A program made the translations under genes and the position numbers. A stretch of 64,000 nt of DNA from positions 62,001 through 126,000 of the forward strand of contig NZ_JAVDXV010000009.1 of NCBI RefSeq assembly GCF_031458115.1, written 5' to 3'. Shown here piece after piece: positions 43,162-51,368 of the stretch (positions are counted from its first letter, which is position 1; every line of letters begins with the position of its first letter). This stretch comes from Pelomonas asaccharophilus_A. GTDB lineage: Bacteria; Pseudomonadota; Gammaproteobacteria; Burkholderiales; Burkholderiaceae_C. The notes under the pieces were generated by a model that ran no database searches, was not told where the DNA came from, and saw only the letters and a program-made list of their open reading frames with translations.

Positions 43162-43410
43162 TTGGCCAAGGAAGAACTGATTGAAATGCACGGCGTCGTC
43201 GACGAAATCCTGCCGGACTCGCGCTTTCGCGTGACGCTGACGAACGGCCACAAGGTCATCGCCTACACCGGCGGCAAGATGCGCAAGCACCACATCCGCA
43301 TCCTGGCCGGCGACAACGTGTCGCTGGAAATGTCGCCCTACGACCTGAGCAAGGGCCGCATCACGTTCCGCCACCTGGCCAACCGCGGCCCGGCTCCCGG
43401 CGCCCGCTGA
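43162..43410 (+). CDS. infA: Translation initiation factor IF-1
   Basis: An 82-residue S1/OB-fold protein that binds the ribosomal A site during initiation. KEELIEMHGVVDEILPDSRF and HHIRILAGDNVSLEMSPYDL are diagnostic, with GRITFRH near the end. The start is TTG at 43162 with GGAG 8 nt upstream; no ATG fits the family N-terminus. Outside the ribosomal-protein operon and with a Pro/Gly/Ala tail (RGPAPGAR), it is probably the second, separately regulated infA copy common in Burkholderiales. Confidence 0.95.
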   Translation: MAKEELIEMHGVVDEILPDSRFRVTLTNGHKVIAYTGGKMRKHHIRILAGDNVSLEMSPYDLSKGRITFRHLANRGPAPGAR

Positions 43411-43422
43411 CCCCAGCGTCGT

Positions 43423-44559
43423 TCAGGCCCGCGCGGCTTGGACGGCTGCCTGCCAAGCCGCCACGGCCTGGTCATCGGTCCAGTCGTCGGCCGCGTTGCC
43501 GACCACCACCTCCACCATCGCTCCGCCCGACAGCACCTGCGAGGCCGAGGCGCGCGCGCCCAGCCAGAAGCCCTGCTGCCGCGCGACCGCCAGCAGCCCC
43601 TCGCGCAGCGCTTCGGGCGCCACGGGCAGATGCAGCTGGAAGGCGTTGACCTGCGGCACCTCCGGTGCCACCACCCACTCCGGCCCGGCCGCCACCAGCG
43701 CGACCGCCAGCGCCTGCGCGCGCGCGCGATAGACCGGCATGCGCGGCAACTGCTCGCGCAGCCCCTGCAGCGCGCTCAGCACGAAGGGGTACAGCGTGTA
43801 GACATTGCCGGCCAGCCGCGTCTGCCACGGCGCGGTGTCAGCGATGAAGTCCTCGGGCCCTGCCAGCACGCAGCCGGCCAGGCCGCCCAGCCCCTTGTAG
43901 AACGACACATAGACCGAGTCGGCCAGCGCGGCGATGTCCGCCAGCGGCCGGTCGTAGTGCGCCGCCGCCTCCCACAGCCGTGCGCCGTCGAAGTGCAGCG
44001 GCACGCCGCGTTCGCGGCACCAGGCGCTGATGGCGCGCAGTTCGCTCCATTCGGGCAGCCGGTAGCCGCCCCGGCGCAGCGGCAGCTCCACGGTGACGAT
44101 GCCGGGCACGTCACCAGCGGGGGCGCAGGCATCCAGCAGCGACACATTGAGCGGCGTGTCCGGATATCCGACCCGCATGCCGCGCAGCTGCAGCAGTTGC
44201 TCGAAGGCCCCGGCCTCGTCGATGGCGATGTGGCTCTGCGGATGCAGCGCGACGACGCCGTTGCCGTAGCGCGTCGCCCAGGTCTGCAGCGCGGCCAACT
44301 GCGCGGCCACGCCCTTGTGCATGAAGCGCGCGGCCGGCTTGCCCAGCAGCGCGGCGACCCGCGCCTCCAGCGCGTGGATGGCGCGGCCCTGCCCGTAGAC
44401 GTCCAGCGGCTGCGCCGCCTCGGGCAGGTCGGCCAGCGCCAGCAGCGAGTCACGCATGCTGCGCAGCGGCCGGTGGCCGCTCAGCCAGCGGGTGCAGCGG
44501 TTGCGCAGCTCCACGTCGGTGACGGCGGCGCTGGCGTGGGTATGGGCGTTGGACGGCAT
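43423..44559 (-). CDS. Low-specificity L-threonine aldolase-like PLP enzyme
   Basis: A 378-residue fold-type I PLP enzyme. The PLP Lys is in YVSFYKGLGGLAG (about 217-229), the phosphate-binding Asp in LHFDGARLWEAA, and the substrate His region in RFMHKGVAAQ. It cleaves threonine or allo-threonine to glycine and acetaldehyde. The N-terminus (about 40 residues) is longer than usual; a later Met is possible. It ends 13 nt from the infA stop, convergent. Confidence 0.87.
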   Translation of the reverse strand: MPSNAHTHASAAVTDVELRNRCTRWLSGHRPLRSMRDSLLALADLPEAAQPLDVYGQGRAIHALEARVAALLGKPAARFMHKGVAAQLAALQTWATRYGNGVVALHPQSHIAIDEAGAFEQLLQLRGMRVGYPDTPLNVSLLDACAPAGDVPGIVTVELPLRRGGYRLPEWSELRAISAWCRERGVPLHFDGARLWEAAAHYDRPLADIAALADSVYVSFYKGLGGLAGCVLAGPEDFIADTAPWQTRLAGNVYTLYPFVLSALQGLREQLPRMPVYRARAQALAVALVAAGPEWVVAPEVPQVNAFQLHLPVAPEALREGLLAVARQQGFWLGARASASQVLSGGAMVEVVVGNAADDWTDDQAVAAWQAAVQAARA

Positions 44560-44742
44560 GGTCAGGCGTCGCGGTGCCAGACGGCGATGCACATGGGAAG
44601 GCTGAACGATGGAACCGTTCATTCTGCGCCGGCTCTTCGACGCTCTGACCGCCACCGCGAGCCGCGCACTCGGGGCACAACGATGGGCCTCACTAAAATC
44701 CCGCCCTTTTTCCTCGCGCGCCCGCGCGGGTTCCGTTCGCCC

Positions 44743-45417
44743 GTGACCGCTCCTCAAGCCTTTGTTGCCGACCCGCTGCCGCGCCTGCTGCTGCAGTGGG
44801 GCGTGGCGCCCGCACCCGCCGCGGCGCCGGTGGCCACGCGCGTGGGCGGCGGGCTGGGCTGGGCGGATGCGATCGGGCTGTCGCAGGTGCTGGCCAGCGC
44901 GCCGGGCAGCGCGGCCGACGACGCCGCGCGCCGCGAGGCCAGCGACTGGGCCGCCGCCGCGCTGGATCGCGTGCAGGCCGACCTGGCTGCCGGCTTCGAC
45001 GACGCGCTGCTGGCACGCGATGCCGCCGAACCCGCGCCCGAGCACATCCCGCTGGCCGATCTGTTGGCGCCGTTCCGCCTGCACCATGCGCAGCAGCAGC
45101 GCGCGATGGCCGCCCGCGTCGCCACGCTGCGCGAGCGCCTGCGCCCGCGGCTCGCCGAGGCGTCGGGCGCGCTCGCGCGGCTGGCCCAGCTGGACGCCGT
45201 GCTGGAGCGCGCCACGGGCGATGCCGAACGCCACGCGCTGGCCGGCCTGCCCGCGCTGCTGACGAAACGCGCCGAGACCCACCACGCCGCCGACCCGCGC
45301 CGCTGGCGCGCCCGCTTCTGGGACGACCTGCAGCGGCTGCTGCGGGCCGAGCTGGACCTGAGACTTCAACCGGTGCTGGGGCTGATCACCGCCCTGGGCA
45401 CGACCGAATCCGCCTGA
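44743..45417 (+). CDS. DUF3348 protein, first gene of the MotA/MotB-like cassette
   Basis: A 224-residue cytoplasmic protein, mostly alpha-helical, of the DUF3348 family: FVADPLPRLLLQWG, ADLLAPFRLHHAQQQRAMA and RARFWDDLQRLLRAELDLRLQ are its conserved blocks. The function is unknown. The start is set at GTG 44743, because TAAAAT at 44694-44699 looks like the -10 box and an ATG at 44683 would lie upstream of it. The stop overlaps the DUF802 ATG (TGATG). It is an obligate neighbour of the motor-like genes in this order, so it is likely a soluble partner of their cytoplasmic tail. Confidence 0.82.
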   Translation: MTAPQAFVADPLPRLLLQWGVAPAPAAAPVATRVGGGLGWADAIGLSQVLASAPGSAADDAARREASDWAAAALDRVQADLAAGFDDALLARDAAEPAPEHIPLADLLAPFRLHHAQQQRAMAARVATLRERLRPRLAEASGALARLAQLDAVLERATGDAERHALAGLPALLTKRAETHHAADPRRWRARFWDDLQRLLRAELDLRLQPVLGLITALGTTESA

Positions 45418-48131
45418 TGAACCGCTTCCTGAACGCTCTCTACCCCCTGGCCCTGGCCGCCGGCCTGGCCGGCATTGCCGGTGCCGCGCTGGCCGCCGCG
45501 CGCCACCACCCCGTGGCGCTGGCGATGACGCTGCTGATCGCGGCCTTCTTCGCCGTGGGCGTGTGGGAGCTGACCGCCTTCCGCCGCGCCAGCCGCGAAC
45601 TGGGCGCGGCGCTGGCAGGCGACGCCAACGACGGCTGGATCAGCACCACGCCGGCCACGCTGCGCGCCGCCGTGCAGCAACGCCTGGACGGCCTGCGCGT
45701 GGCGTTGCCCGGCCTGGCGCTGGCGCCCGCGCTGGCCGGCCTGCTGGTGCTGCTGGGCATGCTGGGCACCTTCATCGGCCTGGTGCTGACCTTGAGCAGC
45801 ACGGCCACGGCGCTGGGCGCTTCAGCCGACCTGGCCGCGCTGCGCACGGCGCTGGGTGCACCGGTGCAAGGCCTGGGCCTGGCGTTCAGCGCCAGCGTGG
45901 CCGGCGTGACCGGCTCGGCCATGCTGGGCCTGATGGTGGCACTGGCCCGCCGCGAGCGCGCGGCCACCGTCGCGCAGCTGGACACGGCGCTGCTGGGCCC
46001 GCTGCGCCCGCTGACGGCCGCGCATCGCCGCGACGTGGCACAGGCCGCCGCGGAAGCCGCCGCCGCCGAGACCGCTCGCAACCACCAGCTGGAGCTGGTG
46101 GATCAGCTGAAGCAGTTCGCGAAAGCGATGACCGACCGACTCACGGCCCAGAACGACAGCTTCCACGCCGAGACCAGCAAGTCCTACGAAAAACTGGCCG
46201 CCAGCGTCGACACGACGCTGCGCACCAGCCTGACGGACGCCGCCCGCCTGGCCGGCGCCGCCATCCAGCCCGCCGCCGAGGCCGCGATGGCCGGCATCGC
46301 CCGCGAGGCCGCCGCGCTGCACGAGCGCGTGGGCGCCCAGGTGGGCGAGCAGCTGACGGCGCTGAGCACGCGCTTCGAGTCTGGCGTTGCGCAGATCGCG
46401 CAGCAGCAGCAGGACGCCGCCCAGGCACAGGCGCAAGGTCTGGCCCAGCAGCGCGAGGCCGCACTTCAACTGCTGGCCGACACCGCCAGCACGACGCAGC
46501 AGGCTGTGGCCCGTCTGGGCGAACGCAGCGCCGCCGACGCGCAGGCGCTGCTGGCGGCGCTGACCGCCGCCACCGCCCGCCACCAGGCCGCCCAGGCCGA
46601 AGCCGACACCGCCCGCGCCGCCGCGCTGCAAGGCCAGGTTGATGCGTTGGCCGAGCAGCGCGCCGCCGCCCAGCAGGCGCTGGCCGATGCCGCCGACCGC
46701 TTTGCCGTGCAGACGCAGGCACTGCTGGACCGCGTCGCCGCGCAGGACGAACAGCGCCGCGCCGAAGCCCGTGCCGACGCCGACGCGCTGAGCGCACAGC
46801 GCGCTGCCAACGAGCAATTGCTGTCCACGCAACGTGAAGCCGCACAACAGCTGCTGGCCGACAGCGGCGCCCGCGCGCAGCAGGCGCTGACCGAGCTGAC
46901 CACCGGCTTCGCGACGCAGACGCAGGACCTGCTGGACCGCATTGCCGACACGCAAACCCGCCACGCCGCGCTGCAGGCCGAACTGGACGCGCAGCGCCGC
47001 GCCGAGGCCCGCGCCGACGCCGACGCGCTGAGCGCGCAGCGCGCCGCCAACGAACAGCTGCTGGTGGCCCAGCGCGAAGCGGCCCAGCAGCTGCTGGCCG
47101 CCAGCGGCCAGCGCGCCCAGGACGCGCTGACGGAGCTGACCGCCGCCTTCGCCGCGCAGACGCAGGCCGCCGTCACGGCGCTGGCCGATGCGCACACGCA
47201 GCTGCAAACCGCCCATGCGGCCAACGATGCCGAGCGCCTGGCCGCCTGGCGCACCGAACTGCAGTCGGCCGGCGCCGCGCAGCTGGCGCAGCAGCAGCAG
47301 CTCACCGATGGCCTGCTGAGCCACACGCGCGATCTGGTCGCGCAGACCGAGGCGCAGGCCAAGACGACGCTCAGCGAAGCCGGTGCGCTGCTGCAGGCCG
47401 CCGGCGAGGCCCCGCGTGCGGCCGTGGAGGTCGTGGCGGCGCTGCGCGAACAGCTGGCCCAGAGCCAGGCCCAGGACCGCGCCGCGCTGGCCGAGCGCGC
47501 CGAGCTGATGCAGACCGTGTCGACGCTGCTGGCCTCGCTGCAGCAGGCCGCCGGCGAGCAGCGCGCGGCGCTGGACACGCTGCTGACCGGCGCGTCGGGC
47601 CGTGTCGATGCGTTGATCGTCGGCACGTCCTCGCAGGTGGAGGTGCTGCTGGGGGGTGCCTCGCACAAGGTGGACGAACTGCTGCAGGGCGCCTCCGCCC
47701 AGGTCGGCACGCTGCTGGGTGGCGCCGCCACGCAGGTGGAGACGCTGCTGGCCGGCACGGCCACGCAGGTCAGCACGCTGATGGACGGCTCGGCCACGCA
47801 GCTCGAATCGCTGGGCCAGCGCTTCACCGAGCAGGCCGGCGCCACGGGCCAGGCGCTGTCGGAAGCCGCGACCACCATCGCCGCCAGCGCCGCCGAGATG
47901 GGCAGCCTGGGCGAAGGCTTCGGCGCCGCGGTGGAGCAGTTCCAGGGCGCCAATGCGCAGTTGGTGCAGCACTTGGCCGCGCTGGAGGAGCGCCTGTCCG
48001 CCGCGATGAACCGCAGCGACGAGCAGCTGGGCTACTACGTGGCGCAGGCGCGCGAGGTCATCGACCTGTGCCTGGGTTCGCAGAAGCAGGTGCTGGACGC
48101 GCTGCAGAACACGGCGGCCGCGAATGGATGA
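45417..48131 (+). CDS. DUF802 protein: MotA/ExbB-like membrane head with very long coiled-coil tail
   Basis: A 904-residue inner-membrane protein. TM helices lie near 7-27, 33-50, 99-127 and 155-177. LLGMLGTFIGLVLTLSST (113-130) and GLAFSASVAGVTGSAMLGLM (153-172) match the channel helices of the MotA/TolQ/ExbB and ZorA superfamily. From about 180 to the end it is a soluble Ala/Gln-rich coiled coil. Inside are a tandem 80-residue repeat (DNA 46755-46994 and 46995-47234, RRAEARADADALSAQRAANE) and seven 11-residue repeats (residues 725-801, for example GASHKVDELLQ). It is paired with a MotB/OmpA-like protein next door. I infer an ion-driven motor whose tail reaches deep into the cytoplasm. Confidence 0.85.
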   Translation: MNRFLNALYPLALAAGLAGIAGAALAAARHHPVALAMTLLIAAFFAVGVWELTAFRRASRELGAALAGDANDGWISTTPATLRAAVQQRLDGLRVALPGLALAPALAGLLVLLGMLGTFIGLVLTLSSTATALGASADLAALRTALGAPVQGLGLAFSASVAGVTGSAMLGLMVALARRERAATVAQLDTALLGPLRPLTAAHRRDVAQAAAEAAAAETARNHQLELVDQLKQFAKAMTDRLTAQNDSFHAETSKSYEKLAASVDTTLRTSLTDAARLAGAAIQPAAEAAMAGIAREAAALHERVGAQVGEQLTALSTRFESGVAQIAQQQQDAAQAQAQGLAQQREAALQLLADTASTTQQAVARLGERSAADAQALLAALTAATARHQAAQAEADTARAAALQGQVDALAEQRAAAQQALADAADRFAVQTQALLDRVAAQDEQRRAEARADADALSAQRAANEQLLSTQREAAQQLLADSGARAQQALTELTTGFATQTQDLLDRIADTQTRHAALQAELDAQRRAEARADADALSAQRAANEQLLVAQREAAQQLLAASGQRAQDALTELTAAFAAQTQAAVTALADAHTQLQTAHAANDAERLAAWRTELQSAGAAQLAQQQQLTDGLLSHTRDLVAQTEAQAKTTLSEAGALLQAAGEAPRAAVEVVAALREQLAQSQAQDRAALAERAELMQTVSTLLASLQQAAGEQRAALDTLLTGASGRVDALIVGTSSQVEVLLGGASHKVDELLQGASAQVGTLLGGAATQVETLLAGTATQVSTLMDGSATQLESLGQRFTEQAGATGQALSEAATTIAASAAEMGSLGEGFGAAVEQFQGANAQLVQHLAALEERLSAAMNRSDEQLGYYVAQAREVIDLCLGSQKQVLDALQNTAAANG

Positions 48132-48771
48132 GCCGCTGGAGATCGAGCAGGAAGGCGTCGGCACGCCCGCGTGGGCGGCCTTCGGCGACCTGATGGCCGG
48201 CGTGCTGGGCGCCTTCGTGCTGGTGCTGGCCGCCGCGCTGGTGGGCCAGCTGGACCTGGCCAACCAGCTGAAGGCCGAGGTGGAACAGCGCCAGGCCGAG
48301 CAGGCCCGCCGCGAGGCGCTGGAGCGCGCGCTGGCCGGCCCGCTGGCCGATGGCCGCATCACGCTGGTGGAAGGCCGCATCGGCATCAGCGGCGCGGTGT
48401 TGTTCGCGACCGGCTCCGACCAGCTGCACGCCGACGGCCGCGCGCTGATCAAGAGCCTGGCCACGCCGCTGCGCACCTACCTAGCGCAGCGCGACGAGAT
48501 CCTGATGGTCAGCGGCTTCACCGATGACCGCGCGCTGGTGAAGGGCATGGCCTTCACCGACAACTGGGAGCTGTCCGCCCAGCGCGCTTTGAACGTCGCG
48601 CGCGCGCTGATGGCCGAGGGCCTGCCGCCCGACGCCGTGTTCGCGGCCGCCTTCGGGCCGCAGCAGCCGGTGGCCTCCAACGACGACGCGGCCGGCCGCG
48701 CGCTGAACCGGCGCGTGGAGATCGCGCCCACGCCGCGGCCCAAGCGCGCGCTGGCGGCCTCCGCGCCGTGA
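48124..48771 (+). CDS. MotB/ZorB-like protein with OmpA peptidoglycan-binding domain
   Basis: A 215-residue membrane protein. PAWAAFGDLMAGVLGAFVLV (15-34) is a single TM helix with Asp22 placed like the proton-carrying Asp of MotB and ZorB. A short coiled coil (45-75) leads to an OmpA domain (about 85-200): VLFATGSDQL, VSGFTDDR, NWELSAQRALNVARAL and NRRVEI, the residues that bind diaminopimelate in peptidoglycan. It overlaps the DUF802 gene by 8 nt. It should anchor the stator to the wall and couple ion flow to motion of the DUF802 ring. Confidence 0.88.
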   Translation: MDEPLEIEQEGVGTPAWAAFGDLMAGVLGAFVLVLAAALVGQLDLANQLKAEVEQRQAEQARREALERALAGPLADGRITLVEGRIGISGAVLFATGSDQLHADGRALIKSLATPLRTYLAQRDEILMVSGFTDDRALVKGMAFTDNWELSAQRALNVARALMAEGLPPDAVFAAAFGPQQPVASNDDAAGRALNRRVEIAPTPRPKRALAASAP

Positions 48772-49301
48772 CGCCAACCATGGACGATCCGGTCGCCTGG
48801 GCCCAGGCCCAACCCGCCGACGCGATGCGCGCACGCGTGCTGCTGGCGCTGGCCCAGCGCGCCGCCGCGCAGCCGCCGGGTGCGCTGCGTGACCGGCTGA
48901 TCGCCAAGCTGCAGCAGCGTGCGGCCGCACCGCCCGCGCCGCTGCCCGAACGCCGCGCGGCCAGCACCCGCAGCCCGCTGGCCGCGCTGCTGGCACAGCT
49001 GCAGGCCGCCGGCCCCGAGCTGCGCCAGGTGCAGGCCCACCAGCGCACCTGGAGCCAGCTGCGTGTCGCGCGCCGCATGGCCGAGGTCAGCGCGCCGGTG
49101 CCCGAGCACCTGGGGCCGCTGAACAACCAGGTGCTGGTGACCCGTGCGCTGCAGCAGCTGCAGGCGCTGGCGCCCGACTACCTACAGCGCCTGCTGACCC
49201 AGCTCGACGCGCTGGCCGCGCTTGCGCCGCTGCAGGTGGCCGCCGAGGCCGACAAGCCGGCCCGGCCGGCCGGCCGCAAGACCGCCTCGCGCAAGCGCTG
49301 A
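48768..49301 (+). CDS. DUF2894 protein, last gene of the cassette
   Basis: A 177-residue cytoplasmic protein of DUF2894. The conserved core is LAALLAQLQAAGPELRQVQA followed by WSQLRVARRMAEV and GPLNNQVLVTRALQQL, with a basic tail (GRKTASRKR) that could touch nucleic acid or an acidic partner. The GTG start (48768) overlaps the OmpA stop (GTGA); an ATG at 48780 is the alternative. The role is unknown; genetic linkage to the motor pair is its only functional clue. Confidence 0.83.
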   Translation: MTPTMDDPVAWAQAQPADAMRARVLLALAQRAAAQPPGALRDRLIAKLQQRAAAPPAPLPERRAASTRSPLAALLAQLQAAGPELRQVQAHQRTWSQLRVARRMAEVSAPVPEHLGPLNNQVLVTRALQQLQALAPDYLQRLLTQLDALAALAPLQVAAEADKPARPAGRKTASRKR

Positions 49302-49364
49302 AGCCCGGCCCGCGCGGACGTGCGCGTCCGCCCGAAGCGTCATCCAGGCTCAGGCAAACACCGA

Positions 49365-49381
49365 TTGGAACAATGTTCCAA
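49365..49381. promoter_or_regulatory. Perfect 17-bp palindrome upstream of pectate lyase
   Basis: TTGGAACAATGTTCCAA reads the same on both strands around a central A. Odd-length TGGAAC palindromes suit IclR (KdgR-like) or GntR regulators, which control pectin use in other bacteria. It lies about 190 nt before the pectate lyase ATG. No regulator gene is in the window. Confidence 0.55.
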
Positions 49382-49573
49382 AACAACGAAATTGCGTTCC
49401 GTTCGGTGCAATACGCCGTTTTGGACTTCTCGACCGTCAAAGACTGACGGGCCGGAGCCGCTGTTCAACTCCCCCGCTTTGCCCTTGCCTGTTGGAGCCC
49501 CTCCAGGACTCTGTTGCGCTGACCGCAACCACGCCCGTGGCTGTGAATTCAAAGCAAAGACTGGAGACAAGGA

Positions 49574-50410
49574 ATGAACGGACTTCTGATGGCGCGTCGC
49601 CTGTGGCGCGGTTTCCTGGCGCTGGCCCTGGTGGCCGCCGCCGGCAGCGCGGCCGCCGCACCGGGCGTGCGCACCGTGCCCGCGTGCACCAAGGTCAACG
49701 TCAGCGCCACCATCGACGTGCCCGCCGGCACCACCTGGGACGGCGTGGCCAAGTACGGCAAGTGGGTCTGTCTGGTGGGCACGGCGTCCAACATGAAGGG
49801 CACGCAGAGCGAGAGCCAGATCCCGATGTTCAAGCTGAACAACGGCTCCACGGTGAAGAACGTCGTCATCGGCGACGGCTCGCTGGGCAGCGGCACCAAC
49901 CTGGCCGCCGGCGGCGCCGACGGCGTGCACTGCTACGGCGTCTGCAACATCACCAACGTCTACTGGGCCGATGTGGGCGAAGACGGCGCCACCGTGAAGA
50001 AGCTCAGTGGCGTGACCAGCAAGCTGACCATCAGCGGCGGCGCGGCCTTCAAGGCGGCCGACAAGCTGTTCCAGCACAACAGCGACGGCACGCTGGTCAT
50101 CACCGACTTCTACGCCGACAACATCGGCAAGCTGGTGCGCTCCTGCGGCAATTGCTCCACGCAGTACGCCCGCAAGGTGACCGTGACCGGCGTGCGCCTG
50201 GGCACCGTCAACTCGTCCGGCATCGGGGTGAACAGCAGCTACGACAGCAAGTCGGGCATCGCCGGCAAGTACGACGTGGCCACCATCACCGACCTGGCCT
50301 ACAGCGGCTCCAAGGCCAAGTGCGAGGGCTATGTGGGCACTGGCTCCGGCAGCGAGCCGGTGAAGGACAGCAACGCCAGCAACGTCGCGCGCGCCTGCGT
50401 GCTCAAGTGA
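49574..50410 (+). CDS. Secreted PL3 pectate lyase
   Basis: A 278-residue exported enzyme with a signal peptide (to GSAAAA). The PL3 beta-helix signatures are NVVIGDGSLGSG (about 96-107), GADGVHCYGVCNITNVYWAD (about 114-133, with the calcium-binding Asp and Cys pair), GEDGATVK and RSCGNCSTQYARK. It cleaves polygalacturonate by calcium-dependent beta-elimination. It has a strong upstream palindrome and a GGAGA-type ribosome site. Together with the GH5 gene and the TonB receptors it points to growth on plant matter. Confidence 0.92.
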   Translation: MNGLLMARRLWRGFLALALVAAAGSAAAAPGVRTVPACTKVNVSATIDVPAGTTWDGVAKYGKWVCLVGTASNMKGTQSESQIPMFKLNNGSTVKNVVIGDGSLGSGTNLAAGGADGVHCYGVCNITNVYWADVGEDGATVKKLSGVTSKLTISGGAAFKAADKLFQHNSDGTLVITDFYADNIGKLVRSCGNCSTQYARKVTVTGVRLGTVNSSGIGVNSSYDSKSGIAGKYDVATITDLAYSGSKAKCEGYVGTGSGSEPVKDSNASNVARACVLK

Positions 50411-50477
50411 TGACGCTGCGGCCCGCCTTGTGGTGAACGCGGCGACTGCGCCAAGGCATTGATGCAACGAGGCTTCG

Positions 50478-51284
50478 ATGAGTAGCAAGCGGTCGACTGG
50501 TGGATCAAGGCTTGCCTGGCTGCTGGCAGCGGCCGGCCTGGGGGCATGGATCCTGGGCCGGCCGCCCGCCGAGCCGCCGCCGGCTTCCGTCGCCGCGGCG
50601 GCGCCCAGCCCCGTGCTGAAGATGATGGGGCTGGCAGCGCCCATCGCCGGCCTGCCCGAGGAGGTCGCCGATGCCACGGCGCCCGACGAGCCACGGCCGG
50701 ACTGGATGGACTTGCGCGACTACCCGCTGGCCGTGCTGGCGCTGCAACGGGCGCCGCTCGATGCCGAAACCCGGCAACAGCGGCTGCAGACCTTGCTGGC
50801 CCGCTGGGCCGAAGCCGCGCCCGAGCAGGCCGCACGCTGGGCGCGGGACACGCCCGGCCAGGCAGCGCTGCTGGCGCCGCTGCACGACCGCTGGCTGCAG
50901 CACGACGCCCGCTCGGCCACCGTGTTCGCCCGCAGCCTGCCGGCCGGGCCGCAGCGCCAGGCGCTGCTGGACGAAAGCCTGTCGCGCTGGACGGCCCAGG
51001 ACGGCCCCGCCGCGCGCGACTGGCTGCGCTCCTATGCGCCGCTGGCCGAGCTGGACACGGCCATCGCCCACCACGCCAGCGCCGATGAGCTGGCCCGCCA
51101 TGCACCGCACGAGGCGATGGACCTGGTCACGCGCATCGCCGACCCCGAGCGCCGCTGGCGGGCCTGGCAGGCGCTGGCCCGCAACCTGCACGACATCGAC
51201 CCGGACCGTGCGGCGGTCTTGCTGTCGCAGGCGCCGGGTCTGTGGCCGGCTGAGCGTGAGCGGCTGTTCGACGAGTTGCGCTGA
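50478..51284 (+). CDS. Unrecognised membrane-anchored helical-repeat protein
   Basis: A 268-residue protein with an N-terminal TM anchor (about 12-27) and a Pro/Ala stretch. A Trp/Ala-rich helical domain follows with repeating W-(3-4)-A-x(3)-P units such as ARWAEAAPEQAARWARDTPG and AAVLLSQAPGLWPAERERL. The pattern resembles a short helical-repeat solenoid for protein contacts. I do not recognise a family. It sits alone between pectate lyase and a GST gene. Confidence 0.6.
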   Translation: MSSKRSTGGSRLAWLLAAAGLGAWILGRPPAEPPPASVAAAAPSPVLKMMGLAAPIAGLPEEVADATAPDEPRPDWMDLRDYPLAVLALQRAPLDAETRQQRLQTLLARWAEAAPEQAARWARDTPGQAALLAPLHDRWLQHDARSATVFARSLPAGPQRQALLDESLSRWTAQDGPAARDWLRSYAPLAELDTAIAHHASADELARHAPHEAMDLVTRIADPERRWRAWQALARNLHDIDPDRAAVLLSQAPGLWPAERERLFDELR

Positions 51285-51368
51285 CGCCCGGCGCCACCGC
51301 CGGCTCTGCTGACACTAGCTGTCAGCCCGGCGGCACACGATGGCGTACCGCCGCGAGCCCCGACCACC

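Noticed and set aside
45822..48476. An 884-codon minus-strand frame opposite the DUF802 gene
   Set aside because: It mirrors the Ala/Gln repeats of the real gene and has no independent start or motif.
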